Source: Rusavskia elegans | Lineage: Eukaryota; Ascomycota; Lecanoromycetes; Teloschistales; Teloschistaceae | Reading direction: 5' to 3' | Length of the DNA stretch: 64,000 nt | Assembly: GCA_011316305.1 (NCBI GenBank) | Contig: SAUG01000001.1 | Coordinates: forward strand, 1-64,000 | Shown here: in pieces, positions 1-10,997 of the stretch | Layout: each line of letters starts with the position of its first letter | How positions within the stretch are numbered: position 1 is the first letter of the stretch | The notes under the pieces: model-generated | Databases searched by the model: none | Seen by the model: only the letters and a program-made list of their open reading frames with translations | What the model was told of the DNA's origin: nothing | Position numbers and translations under genes: made by a program

Positions 1-343
1 TAATAAAAAGTTATATAATATAGATTTTCTACGCTAGTAATAGTCGCTTTCCTACCTTTACTATATAGTATAATCGAGTTAGTAATAGACGAAGAAAAGA
101 TAAAACGTAGTTATATATATAGTAGCCGCCGGCAGCAGCGAACTCTAATCCGAATCCTATTCTATTAACTCTACTATAAATTATAGAATAATAGATAAAT
201 AGTAGCTTTAGAATTACCGCTTTAGGCGTATTTATTTAATCGACGTTAATATAGTAGTAGAGGTTAAAATATAGGTAGTAGAGGTCTTTTTAAATCACGC
301 TAAAATATTGGTAGGTAGTACGGGGAAAATCACGTTTTTATCA
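1..343. repeat. AT-rich, RIP-like repeat edge, no gene
   Basis: The sequence is strongly AT-rich and dominated by TA dinucleotides, like the large island at 13-42 kb, with one small GC-rich patch near 126-145. I see no open reading frame of useful length. It is probably the end of a decayed transposon that continues outside the window, but no terminal repeat or coding motif is recognisable here. Confidence 0.6.
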
Positions 344-2155
344 CTAATTATCGAATCTGGGGTAAGCAAGCATAGTGGCTTCCCTGACTTCGATTGGAGG
401 ATCCTGACTCTTGGCCTTTTTGAAAACGCCTTCTTGGAACCTGAGCTTCTCCAACCTAAAGGCTTTCAGCTTTGTCTCTAGCTCGTCCAATCCGTCGTCC
501 AACTCCCTCACCTGCTCCCTTACCCACTCGGAGACACCTCTTCCGTACTTCGCAGCTCTTCCCTCGGACTCGACTCGTCGAATGATTAATTGACAAGTTT
601 GTCGCGCTAAGGTGAGCTCGTGTATCGCTTGCCCCAAGAAGGTTATTGCTTCCTCGAACACGGGCGCTGTGTGGTCCAGCCATTTGTCGCGTTGGCCAAT
701 TTGATAGTCCTCAAGTGTTTGACCCCATAAGATATCATTCATCCACCGAAGGACTCCACTCTTCAAAAGTTTTTTGTGCATGTTTTTCGTCTTGCAGAGC
801 GATACATGTTTGAAAATTGCTTCCGATGTCTCCACGAGCTGCAGCATCGCTTCTTGCAGGACGAGGATCAAATCGATATCTATCTGGAGGCGGTCCAATA
901 TGCCCTGAAGATGTTCCTGGATCAGCCAGAAGGAATCAATGTTGGCCTGGACCGACGTATGCTGAAACGGTTCGATACCGGCAGGAAGGTAGACAAGGTA
1001 GTAAGAATTCAGCCAGGCCATCATGCGCGCCATGAAGCCATCACGACCGACCGGTGGAGGGCCCAGAAAACCATAGCCGTCGAGTTTCCCCATTACATAC
1101 CTTGTGTCCGAGACATGCGAGTTGATAGTCCCTGTGATATGGCTGTGGAAATTCTGCGAACTCGTGGTGGCGTGTCCGCATTGATCGATGAAGTCCGAGT
1201 ATTTGGTGTGAAAGAAACCCTCATCGGCGGCATTATACTCCGCTTCTGGTAAGGTTGCACGGAGCCTGCGAACATCTGTCTCATATCGCTGGAGATGATG
1301 AGGAAGCTCATATGAGATTGTCTTGTCTTTACTTTCAAGAATCCTGTTGAACGGCTGGTTGAGATTCATGACCGGGGTGACCTGATTGTTGAAAAGCAGA
1401 TCTTGTTCACGACAGATCAAGTCTCTGACTATGGGCAATCTGTACCGGCAAAAGCTGGAAAGGAACGTTTCACTGGTCGCAGTGTATGCCATGGCCAGGA
1501 TCTGCAAGCATAGCAGCACAGCCACGAACAAGAAGCAAGGCCACCGGATCACAGGCCACAAGAAACTCCACAAGATGAGGAAGACCGAAATGAGATCCCG
1601 GACAGTATCACGCAGAGCGGCGATCAGAAAGCAGGCCACCTTTTTGCTCCAAGTACCCACGTTCTGTGGCTCCCAAAGCCCTTGGATCCCGGGGGCATTG
1701 TTGTAGTGAGCTCTCAGCTTGATCTTAAGGTCCGTCACTTGTCGACGACTCAGTGCAGAGATAATCCACCACCTCTCCCAGGCTGAAGCCAACGAACCCT
1801 GTCTTCCGCGAACGTTACTGATCTTCGTATTGACACGGTTCTGTACCCCGCGAGAGAGCGCCATTGTGTTCCAGCTAAGATAACCCGGCGTGGCAGTCGA
1901 GACAGGCGATGTGTAAGAATTTGCCCGACGTAGAGTTGGCGAGGGCCGACTGAGTCCATGCTTATGCTCCAGAAACCTCTCCAACGGCTGGATATCGCCG
2001 GCACTACGTCGTCGTCTCTTCGCCGGCATCCAGTCCCCTGGGACAACGTCTTTCTTGGTGATGAACGTGATCAGAGACGATGGTGGAGGCGGTGTATCTT
2101 GAAAATCAGTGCTGTGGGTGAACGGGTCGGACTCTGGTTTGCGGACTCTAGGCAT
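344..2155 (-). CDS. Hypothetical membrane-anchored protein, 603 aa
   Basis: This is a single uninterrupted frame of 603 codons starting at an ATG (2155) with the sequence MPRVRKPES. I do not recognise the family. The N-terminal 130 residues are polar and low-complexity and contain a basic run (KRRRR, about residues 46-50). A strongly hydrophobic stretch at about 187-225 looks like one long or two close membrane segments. The remaining 370 residues are soluble-looking, with charged heptad-like stretches near the C-terminus (about 530-585, EWVREQVRELDDGLDELETKLK) that suggest a coiled coil. Codon use looks normal and there is no sign of RIP inside, although the stop codon lies only a few bases from the AT-rich tract at the left edge. 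A membrane-tethered protein with a cytoplasmic coiled coil is the most that can be inferred. Confidence 0.75.
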   Translation of the reverse strand: MPRVRKPESDPFTHSTDFQDTPPPPSSLITFITKKDVVPGDWMPAKRRRRSAGDIQPLERFLEHKHGLSRPSPTLRRANSYTSPVSTATPGYLSWNTMALSRGVQNRVNTKISNVRGRQGSLASAWERWWIISALSRRQVTDLKIKLRAHYNNAPGIQGLWEPQNVGTWSKKVACFLIAALRDTVRDLISVFLILWSFLWPVIRWPCFLFVAVLLCLQILAMAYTATSETFLSSFCRYRLPIVRDLICREQDLLFNNQVTPVMNLNQPFNRILESKDKTISYELPHHLQRYETDVRRLRATLPEAEYNAADEGFFHTKYSDFIDQCGHATTSSQNFHSHITGTINSHVSDTRYVMGKLDGYGFLGPPPVGRDGFMARMMAWLNSYYLVYLPAGIEPFQHTSVQANIDSFWLIQEHLQGILDRLQIDIDLILVLQEAMLQLVETSEAIFKHVSLCKTKNMHKKLLKSGVLRWMNDILWGQTLEDYQIGQRDKWLDHTAPVFEEAITFLGQAIHELTLARQTCQLIIRRVESEGRAAKYGRGVSEWVREQVRELDDGLDELETKLKAFRLEKLRFQEGVFKKAKSQDPPIEVREATMLAYPRFDN

Positions 2156-2843
2156 GGCTTTGCTTGAGAGGAAGAAACTCGAAGTACGTGATTACGAAGA
2201 AAAATTCTAGGAACGATACCCTGGAGTGTCGAAGAATCTCGCTGGATGAAGCTCAAGCGAAGGGTATGGAGGCAAGGGGCAAGGAATTAGGAAAGCTTAA
2301 AACCAAACCCCAGACGCTCAACAACACCACGGTTGTAATCGGCTTCTGTGGAGCCACAGAGCAGCGTGAGTCACAATGCGGCTGAGATATCACCAATCCC
2401 TTATCTTTGGGTTGCGTGTCAATTACGGGAAGCAGCATGCTCTGGTCTGCTTGGGCTCATTTACATACCGTGTACAACGACGGAACTTGTCTACCGTTAT
2501 AACCTCTCAGCGTAGATAACTGCTTTAACTTCAAGAGTGTCTTCGTAAGCTATTTCAATTCGTCTTGTCACGTCTTCACCTACCTCAAGCGCTCGAGTGT
2601 TTTGGTGGTGACCTGGAAAATCACGTATGCAACTTGCCGCAACATCCACACTGATCCATAATCTCATCATCACCCCGGCTAATTGGCGGTGTCTGATTGC
2701 GTGCCATTGGTATGATATCACCGCTTCCGGGAGAGTTCCAGCTTGGCTGCCTCTGTCGACCTCCGTGACAACTTCATGATACCCCCTCACCAGACAGTTC
2801 GAATTACTAAGCATCCCTTGGACCTTCCAAGCGTTCGGCCATC
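2156..2843. other. Intergenic, divergent promoter region
   Basis: This stretch lies between the minus-strand gene starting at 2155 and the plus-strand gene starting at 2844, so it should hold both promoters. Short frames exist on both strands but none has coding character. No clear regulatory motif was identified. Confidence 0.4.
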
Positions 2844-4678
2844 ATGTCGACAGCTCCGAGCACACCCACTGGTCGTCGTAGTGCCAGACTTCAACACCTC
2901 GATCCCCCTTCTTTGGAAATAGAATCTTCAACCGTCGAGGTGTCCTCCAGTAAAGCTACTTCCCAAGGGCGTGACAACGTAGCCGGTAGGCTCAATCTCT
3001 TCTTCTCATATCCACACCCTAATGCAATATGCACTGGCTGATATTGTATCTTTTAGATAATGAGTGTATAGCTCCTACGAAAAACGGAACGGGAACTTGC
3101 CCTAACAAAGCAAAAAACAATCTGGGTACCTGTAATATACCCGCCCACGTCAAATAGGCCACGACGGCACTCGAGGTTACCGCAGTTCAGGCGGATGATG
3201 AGAAGACTTTTGAGCCCGGTGACAAGGGCAAGTATTAGTGGGAGAAGAGCCTGGGATACTGAACGCCTTGAATTGCTGATAACTACTCAGCACCAGAGCT
3301 GCCTTGCTTGGCAGTCGCAAGCAATAAGAAGCAATGCATTCATAGCCGTGCTCCAGGGTTCGTGACCTGCAGGATTGGAGACCACCGTAACCAGGAGCCA
3401 GGGATACTCGCGAGCTTTGAGCCAACTCCACCACTGGAAGGTTCCTCAATCCAAAACTCATATCGCGCCCAAACGGTTCGACGGGCCCAGTCCGAGCAAC
3501 CAGCCATGGGTCAAGAGGAGTTTGCCGGTTTCCTCAAGGGTTCCTCGGCGAACTTGGCGTCTGAACTACGCGCGGCAGAGACTCAGGATGTAGAGATGTC
3601 CGACAGCTCCAGCAGTGCAGGAACTGACTCCCGTTTCCAGGCGCACGAGAAGCAAATGAAACAGATACAATTCAATTATTACCAGTTGTATCTTCTGGCT
3701 TACGAGACAGCCAAGTCCATCCGCAGAGTTATCGACGAGCAGGAATGTATGACAGCGCGGCACCGAGATCTGGCGGAGCAGATCACGGGTCTCAACAGCC
3801 AGATTCAGACACTTTCCCAAGCCCCTTCAGCGCAACAGCTACACGCACTAATAAACCAATACAACAACATCACCGAGCAATTAAAGAACCTCAAACAACA
3901 AGTTCCCAGGCACCCTGAGGGTGTCGCTTCAAGAGAATTGGTTGACAGAGTCAAAGCACTTGACGATCGGATTTCACCATATCAAGACCACATGGACGAC
4001 AAGTACTCGGACCTCGACAGGCAGCAAAACAAGCTCTTCATCCAATTCGGCGAACTCAAGAACGAAGTAAAACAGCAGGCGTCGATTAGTGTGAAAGCTT
4101 TAGAGGCACTCGGGCTCAAGCTTGGCCGTCGACAGAGCCCGATATTTCCGATCGAGCACGACACACAGAATGAAGATCTCAGCCGACTCTCAACTTCCTA
4201 CCACGGCTTTGTGGAGACGACGAATCAGACTAATGAGAAACAGAATAGTCGTCTGAACATGTTGAGGGAGAAATTCCTGGAGTATGGCAAGGAGATGGAC
4301 GGCCTGACAATTCGAGTGTCAAAGCTGGAAGACCTCGTACGACAAGCGCAGGCGGACATCGCTGCAGCGAAATCAGACGCCAGATACACCTGGCAGAACT
4401 CTTCCACCCCCAACCCGGAAGTCCAGGAGTTGAAGTCTCTGGTCAAATCCCAAGGGCAACAGATAAGCATCCTTACCCGCCAACTCTCGCAAGACCGGAA
4501 GGAAACCCAGTCGAGACTGGAGCGAATTGAACGGACCCTCTCAGGGCTCCATATTGCCGGAAAGATGGAGATCAAGAGCTGTCAGTGTCGCGCAAGGAAC
4601 AGCAGGAGGAGCAGGTATAGATACTCCAGCCGAAATAGATCGCCGCATGAAGCTGACCTTGGCTTGCCAGTTGACTAA
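2844..4678 (+). CDS. Hypothetical coiled-coil protein, multi-exon, structure tentative
   Basis: The main exon is a long open frame reaching a stop at 4678. Its first internal ATG is at 3506 (MGQEEFAGFLKG), but coding character (proline/serine-rich, then basic) extends upstream of it. I propose a start at 2844 (MSTAPSTPTGRRS), with introns at 2986-3056 (GTAGGC...TTTTAG), about 3125 or 3131 to 3185 (...CCGCAG), and 3219-3290 (GTGACA, branch CTGAT, ...ACTCAG). The 3219-3290 intron keeps the frame into the long exon; the middle one is the least certain. From about residue 120 of the long exon the protein is almost entirely helical and charged (QITGLNSQIQTLSQ, NITEQLKNLKQQ, TIRVSKLEDLVRQAQ), so it should form an extended coiled coil. 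The last 30 codons are Arg/Ser-rich and may be intronic or an alternative end. The family is not recognised. A second coiled-coil gene lies directly downstream in the same orientation. Confidence 0.45.
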
Positions 4679-4709
4679 GCTTGAGTCTCTTATTAGAGAT
4701 TGTCAGTAG

Positions 4710-5139
4710 ACATGATGGAAATACCGGCGGCACATCGTGTAGATCTTTGTTCATCAGGCGATCTTGTAGGGTCATCTGGCTTGGGCAATCTGTAGCTGTA
4801 GCAGCCTGATCTCGTAATCCAACAGAATTCAAAGATGACATGTATCTCGCCGGCTGTATCAGCTCGGATGTGCCGATATGTTGCCTAGACTATCCGGTCC
4901 ACCACTCCATGCCAGTCGAAAATAGATTTTCCTTGGACTGATAGGGAATGTCTCGGATAATTGCTTGCCTGGTAGATATGGCGCATCTGCCCCCTTTTTG
5001 GACAGCGACCACCACCTCTTCATTTTATTTCCTGGTTCTGTACTCAGCTTCGTCCGCTTCATCATCGGTTGCCTTTCTAACACTTGGCTTCGTCTTGCCA
5101 GCTGACCTTTGTTGTTGCACGGTCCTCCTCAACACCGTC
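4710..5139. other. Intergenic spacer
   Basis: This is the gap between two same-strand coiled-coil genes. The frame that runs through here into the next gene has no coding character before the ATG at 5140. No motif was recognised; it presumably holds the terminator of the first gene and the promoter of the second. Confidence 0.4.
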
Positions 5140-6049
5140 ATGCCTGCAAAATCCGATGTCGAGGGCTGTGGGGCTCATCACGAAGATCTTCCAGGGACAG
5201 ACCCTACCAAAAGTCCTCAGATCGAGAGTCCTGGGACGAATATGAAGACAGCCACAACATCAACTGGGAACGATTGGGCCCAATCCTCCAGCGGGGCTGA
5301 ACATGCTTCCCATCTCCAAATGGTCGACCCAGAGGGGCAGGGAGATGATGCAGAGGATGAAACGAGTCTACCTACGTGCGTCTGTTGCAAGTAGAATACC
5401 AAGATCCATATCCTGACGAGATACAGTGTATCACTTCCTTCCCGGCTGCAGCAGCACCCCTCTTCGTCGTCCTCCAAAGAGTCGTTGTCGCCAACGGAAC
5501 AGGTGTCCAGCATACAAGAGATCCAGTAAGCAATAAAGATCGGACCGGAGTACTGAGACTAATCATGACAGGTCTTACGGCCTTTCCGCAGGGCCTATCA
5601 GCCCACCTCCCCTTAGGAGAAAGACCAGGCGTCTCGATAGCAACTTACCCTCATCGCCCATCGAATGGAACCCGAACTTCCTACTCATTACCAAGCAGAA
5701 TGCTTCGGCCGAAGTCCTGAAGCTCTCTAAGCTAGTATCGCAACTCCAGGAAGACTTGGTGGATCGCGGACCAATTTCGGCCACACGTCATGTATTGGAG
5801 GCTCGCCAGAATCGGATCATCATCGCTTCGCAACAGATGGTAGCCGAGAACCAGGAGCTAGAACGGAACGACCAAGAGCTCGTCGATCTTGACTTTAGTG
5901 TCGACAACATCGTGTACCAAGACGATCGACGGGGTGGAATTGAAACACGCCTTCGGAATGAGACTGGTGATATGCAGAGGGTCATAGAGGGAAAGATCGA
6001 GGCTGAGCAGCAGCTCATGCATGACATCTTGAAGCGTCTCGAGGGATGA
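5140..6049 (+). CDS. Hypothetical coiled-coil protein, 270 aa, three exons
   Basis: The gene model is 5140-5375, 5427-5525 and 5572-6049. The introns are 5376-5426 (GTGCGT, branch CTGAC, ...ATACAG) and 5526-5571 (GTAAGC, branch CTAAT, ...GACAG). The three exons total 813 nt, exactly 271 codons, and the phase is kept at both junctions, which strongly supports the model. Without the first intron the frame would stop at TAG 5392-5394. The N-terminal third is Ser/Thr/Asp-rich and probably disordered (MPAKSDVEGCG). The middle is Ser-rich, followed by a basic patch (LRRKTRRLD). The last 110 residues are helical and charged (VLKLSKLVSQLQEDL, MVAENQELERNDQELVDL, GKIEAEQQLMHDILKRLEG), a likely coiled coil for dimerisation. 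The family is not recognised. Its architecture resembles the upstream neighbour, but I cannot show that the two are homologous. Confidence 0.7.
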
Positions 6050-6605
6050 GAAGGCTTTCAGAGCCTTTATGGCATCGGTGTTGCACTTTGGGAAACCACG
6101 TTTCGTGTATTGGATTATTGTGGACTTATGATTATCGATGTGTATTGGCATAATCATCTAATAGCTAATAGGAAATCGAAATGCAAAGCGAGATGGCTCC
6201 GCGATACAATTTGATGTGTTCTTTGAGTAGAGCCCACATAACCGCGACCACTGCATCGCATTTAATTGGTGGACGAATTCCTCGGCGGCAAATTTAAGCG
6301 CTCAGCTTCACGACACATCCATTTACTGCCCTAAGTACAATATACTCCGAATCGATGATTACAGTCACAATCCTGCTGATACCTACCAGCTTCAGCATGT
6401 CTAGCTACCGAAGCTCCCATGCCAAGACGAGATCCCAGTCAAACCCTGCCTGCTTCACTTGTTCCAGGCGTTGCTTTGTGGCATGCCCTCGTTTCCCCCC
6501 ATCGGAGTTTTCTTCCCAATATACCGTCCATTCGGCTGCTGTTCGACGGATCTCATCCAGACGTATGGAGGTATCGATGCCGTCATACTTGTTAACCAGA
6601 TGGCC
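6050..6605. other. Convergent intergenic region
   Basis: The 3' ends of the plus-strand gene ending at 6049 and the minus-strand gene ending at 6606 face each other here. Small frames are present on both strands but read as low-quality, non-coding sequence. I see no other feature. Confidence 0.4.
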
Positions 6606-7937
6606 CTAATAGCCTGCAGCGGTGTCGAACGCTTTGATACTCTTGCAGAAGACGCAGAATGAAACTGGCTTTCCTCTCTTCCCTCGAGACACCGGCCTGT
6701 CGGTCACCAGGTTGGCGACATCAACATTGATAGCCGGGAAGTGACATGGAAGGTGGCCTTCGAAAGACGAGAAAAGATGCCTTCGGGGCCGACGGAAACA
6801 GATGGCTTCTCGCGATAGTCCTCGCGCTTGGCGCAGCACATCGAACTGAATAGAGAAGGCCTCGTTGGTTCTCAATGCCGCGTGCTACAGCTACGTCAGT
6901 TCATGTTCTGTTTAATCTTTGATAGAAAGATAACTGACCTGAAGCAGACAAGGCGGGCTGTGGGTACTGCAGTGCTCTGGGATATCCTTCTCTTCCTGAC
7001 GCAACCTTCGAGCTATCTGGCAGCATTCCTTCCGCTCCTGGTTCATATACGCCGGCTCATATGCTACATGGATAATGCAAGCATCATGGTGGCATACATG
7101 CGAAGCATCCATAGGTTTGTTGTCTCCGTCACCCAGAAAATTGTCGTGTTCAAGACCCGATCTTGGCCACTTCCCGAACCATGCCAGCGCCCTTGCATAT
7201 GTAGTTATATGGTCCTCGAAACCGTAACGCAGGCGCGCAGCTTGCCCCGACGGGCAATTGTCAAGGTCGAACATCTCAAGCAGAACCATAGGGTCAACGT
7301 TTCTCCAGTCCTCCGGAATCAGAATACAAGTGCTTCGGTGGTCTTTGTTGACGCCCCACTGGGAGAGTCGATAGTGGTGTTCTTGCTCAAATGTTGTCTT
7401 CGCAGACGTAGAACGCCATGCGAGAGCCTTTGGCTGCCCCGGTATCTTGGTCGACATCGTCAGAACGTAAGAAGGCATCGGTGGAGCTAAGCGAGACATA
7501 GTGATCCGATCGTAGTCGCAAATCGAACGCTTCCGCTTGGGATTTGAGTTTGCCTCGAGGTCCTGCTGCGGCGGTAAACGAGCCAAAGTATCAGGGTCGA
7601 CGGGCCCAGTCGAGACTGCTTCGCCTTCGATCTGCTCCGCGGGATTCTGATATTGCTGAAAGATCCCCGCCTCGTCGATGGAAAGTTGAGCTCCGTAAGG
7701 CCTGGCCTCCGCTTCTTGTAGCGTCGAGTTCTGAGGGAAGTCTTTGCGGACAGACACTGTGCTGCTCGGCCCTGGCGAGTGGATAATGCGCTGCAAAGCG
7801 TTTGGATTGCAGTCTATGAAGGTTGTGGTAGCAGCCCTATGCTGTGTGAGGCTGTGACGTTTGAGGTTCCAAGGCCGGCGGAAAGTTGAGAGGCAAGGGG
7901 ATCTCGTTTGGGGATCTATCCAGGAACACTTGAACAT
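6606..7937 (-). CDS. C2H2-like zinc-finger protein, 425 aa, two exons
   Basis: Exon 1 is 7937-6939 and exon 2 is 6884-6606. The intron 6885-6938 (54 nt) begins GTCAGT, has a CTGAC branch site and ends CTGTAG. The spliced coding length is 1278 nt, exactly 426 codons. The N-terminus carries a finger-like motif (KCSWIDPQTRSPC, then NLKRHSLTQH at about 27-36): two Cys and two His with an unusually long gap between the Cys residues, as in some fungal regulatory proteins. The rest has an NLS-like patch (NPKRKRSI) and an acidic/aromatic central part, and exon 2 contains a second Cys pair (FCVFCK) near the end. It is likely a nuclear, DNA-binding or chromatin-associated protein. The exact family is not recognised. 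Sequence upstream of the ATG (7938-8046) is open in another frame and could be a missed 5' exon, but I found no convincing junction. Confidence 0.65.
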
Positions 7938-8491
7938 ATTGACAGCGAGCTACTGGTGCCAGGTACGAATCAAAGACTGGTAAGTAATCTGGGATGTGGA
8001 AGTTAATGGACGCTCTTTGGTTTATCATTGAGATGCGCGAGTCCATTGCTGTTAAGTAGAGCTACATTCAAGCCTTTGATCGAGAATGTCTATCATCGGA
8101 AACTGAAGCGGCCTGCTTGACAGTCACTTACGTACTGTACCTCCGTGGCAATCTGGATTCATCTTAGTCAATCACTGGCGAGATCTAGTACAGGTCTGTT
8201 TCGCGAGTGATGTCAATAGGAAGAAATCGTGGTTGCCGAAGGCTGATGGTATCCAGAAAGTATTCGGTGTTTTCCTGTCTACATCACGCAGCCACCCGAT
8301 TATTTGAGTTATTCTCTCTCGTTTCTCAATAGGGATGTGGCTGTTATGTCTCGGCAGCCCTACTGGGTATATTTTTCCCCGACGGATTGCTCCGTCGAAA
8401 GGACAAAGGCGGAGGATCCCAGATCCTTGGCTATACGGATAAGGTGAGACAGCAATCAAATTGTGCCGACAAGACGTTATCCCTGAAAATC

Positions 8492-8743
8492 ATGTCCAGG
8501 TGCTATAAGAAAAATGCTCCCACCAAGCTTCCTCCGATTCCTCCGCTTCCAGGCAGACTACCACGTCAAGGGACGTACAGCGAAGAAGCCGGCATCGAAC
8601 AGCTCAATCAACCTACTCAGTATTCGTGCTCCTCCTGCGACACTCTCAATAAATTGACTGATAGCGAACTTCAATCTCTCGACCAAGTCTCTTCTTTCTC
8701 TTTTATCCGATATATACATCAGCACGCCATCAGCTTTACCTGA
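8492..8743 (+). CDS. Possible small protein, 83 aa
   Basis: The frame starts at an ATG in a fair context (aatcATGtcc) and encodes a Pro-rich N-terminal half (KLPPIPPLPGRLP) followed by a segment with a CxxC pair (YSCSSCDTL) and a Leu/Ser-rich tail. I do not recognise it. It could be a genuine small protein, the first exon of a longer gene, or chance; composition is only mildly coding-like. Confidence 0.25.
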   Translation: MSRCYKKNAPTKLPPIPPLPGRLPRQGTYSEEAGIEQLNQPTQYSCSSCDTLNKLTDSELQSLDQVSSFSFIRYIHQHAISFT

Positions 8744-8979
8744 AGAGACTAACCCGGACTACAAGTACAAGGCATTGACTCAGAATCACTCCACCAGACA
8801 ATACACCGGCTATTGATGCTCGCGGGACAAGGTCGTTGATACAATAAAGCCACAAGAATTGAAGACCACTGAGGGACTGGTTGCTGATAAATTATACTCT
8901 CAACACAAGAAAATAAAAGAGAGATTTATAGTACGTCGACGCTCCCTAGCATACGACGTCATACTAAGTCAAACAGGAC

Positions 8980-9603
8980 ATGATTATCCCGCAGCTCGAT
9001 ATCAGCCATGGCTCTAAACCTATCCTAATAAGCGTCAACGGCGACAAGCAGCAGCCCCGGGTGACGGCTCAAGTGTCTACTGCCCAGCGTCTTTAACCTA
9101 TCTCCACAAGCGCCAACGGCGACAAGCAGCAGCTACAGGTAACGGCTGAAGTATCCCCTTCCCAGCAGCCTAAATACTTTGGAGGCCAAGCGTCGGTGTT
9201 GACAACGCCCGAACCAATACAAGTCTAGCTTGACGCTATTACCAAGTCTACGATATAACGCGGTATAGGTGCGATAATTGCACAAGCAACGGAGATTATA
9301 CTTAATAGGAGCTTATATGCGAGCGACCAAATCGCGACCAAGGTACTTACTATTCAGGTATAGCTGAATCTTGCTATACAGGTTGCGACGCCTGACCGTT
9401 ATCGCTCTAAGCAAGCTGACTGTGATCAATAGAAGTTGGCCTATAAGATAAACAAACTACTGGATCTCACCAAGGCGACTGACGAAACCGAAGAACCCGT
9501 CAGTCATAGTATAGCCGCATCTTTCACGGCCAAGCGACGTAGTCAGAGTTCGTCAAGAATCAACAGTGCCAGCAACAAGGAATGGAACAGCAGTTGGGCG
9601 TAA
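8980..9603 (+). pseudogene. Decayed 208-codon gene with five in-frame stops, C-to-T type
   Basis: One reading frame runs from the ATG at 8980 to the TAA at 9601 and spans exactly 208 codons. It is interrupted by five internal stops, all TAA or TAG, and every one could derive from CAA or CAG by a single C-to-T change (CpA to TpA). No frameshift is needed, which argues for point-mutation decay rather than random non-coding sequence. The frame contains a tandem duplication of 26 codons: VNGDKQQPRVTAQVS, then ANGDKQQLQVTAEVS, offset 78 bp. Downstream it reads as a helical domain (AIIAQATEIILNRSLYASDQ) and a basic Ser-rich tail. I do not recognise the family. It may be a RIP-inactivated duplicate or a gag-like fragment. 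Confidence 0.6.
9018..9173 (+). repeat. 78-bp imperfect tandem duplication
   Basis: Two units of 78 bp (26 codons) lie head to tail inside the pseudogene frame. Both contain the block GGCGACAAGCAGCAG, at 9041 and 9119, and they differ by scattered substitutions. The unit length being a multiple of three shows the duplication arose while the frame was coding. Confidence 0.75.
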
Positions 9604-10997
9604 GAACATCACCAGCCCGGACATTTATTGAATTTTTGACGAAGCCCTCCTCAGCTATGGCGGTTGCAAAAGTCATGTTGCTCGTGGAGGTGCTGAGTCG
9701 AAGTCCAGCCAATATCGCAATCGCAACAGCTTCACCCACCTACTGCTAAACCGGCACGTCGTTCTGCAGTCGACGAGGGATTTCTCGTCAGGTCTTTCTT
9801 TGGTTAGATGGACTCTCGTTTCTTTCGGAATTTCGCGTGTTTGTATGGACTGTGGTAATATATATAAAGTCGAAGGGGTATAAAAGGGGATTAGGATTTA
9901 TTTTCTTCGGGGATCTGTTTTCTTGGGGATTTGTATTCTGTGGCAGGATGCACGAGCACGCTTGGAGTACGATTTTGTACACTGGGGGTTGACTTTATAA
10001 AGCAAGGGACCTGATCAACCTCTTGTGGAGTAAGGGAGACCTTCTCTCGTGCAATTTCGTTTGAGAGTTGCCATATCTTCTTTGTTGGGAACCCCATCAT
10101 GTACACTCTTTAGTCCGCAACAAACCCTATGCTCCTATTCTACATACTGCCTCTTCTCCCGTTCGATATACCAGCCGCTCTCCCATTCCATAATACATAG
10201 GATTCTGTCCAACGGCATAACACATCTCTTTCCGTCCAATAACATAACACATCCTCCTCGTCCTATCCTGGAACACATTGCTCCTGAGACAACTCCCGGC
10301 ACGAGTAGCATGGCCCCAAGGAGGCAGGTGTGACTCCGAAGTTTACTACGACCGTAGTTGTGATCGAGCCAAAAGAGAATATATGTGAACAAAAGTTGAC
10401 GGAGTTATATCCAAAAATCGAAAATCGACAAAATGTGTTGTCGTTCTCTGGCGTGAGCAGACGACTTCTGCGTATTCTGAATGCACTGGATCTTGCGGCT
10501 GGCATCATTGAAGCGGCGTAGACACCATTGACCCGCAGGCTGAAGAAGTGGAGGTGGAGTAATCGATTGGACATTTTGGTGAAGGAAAATGAGAGACAAG
10601 ACGAAAGCCCGTAAAACTTTACCTCTTACCTGGATCGAAAATCACACTCATGGTTCAAGACTATAATGGGCGTGGGCCCAGGGCTGGTCTGCCCATAGAG
10701 CGCGAAGAACAGAGGAGAAGGGCGAGTAAAGACATGTGTTTGTTATTCTGGTGATCCAAAGCATACAGATATGGCCGGAAACGGACATTGGGATGCTTTA
10801 TTCCAAAGTCATTATTGCCGTATCAGTCTCTCTACGTATTACATTTTACGAGGGCCACGATTCACCAGAACGAGCGCACTTTTAGGTTCGTGGACACTAT
10901 ATGTACACGAGTGAACGGATGAGTTTCCAGTTCTATCGATATCTACTTCGCGAGCAGCGGCATATGGTAAATTACAAGTCATTAGATAAACCACCTC
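9604..10997. other. Intergenic region, no supported gene
   Basis: Several short frames occur, for example a 63-codon plus-strand frame at 10330-10521 that reads in a protein-like way but has no ATG and no convincing splice join to the ATG at 10310. I see nothing else that can be supported. The right part (10600-10997) is the 3' flank of the Gemin2 gene. Confidence 0.4.

Noticed and set aside
776..1252. 158-codon plus-strand frame
   Set aside because: Antisense to the 603-aa gene; no independent support.
2844..6049. Idea that the two coiled-coil genes are one gene
   Set aside because: The 5140 gene has its own ATG in frame and a coherent three-exon model; no splice path joins it to the upstream frame.
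6828..7490. 220-codon plus-strand frame
   Set aside because: Antisense to the zinc-finger gene, whose splice phases and motif are better supported.
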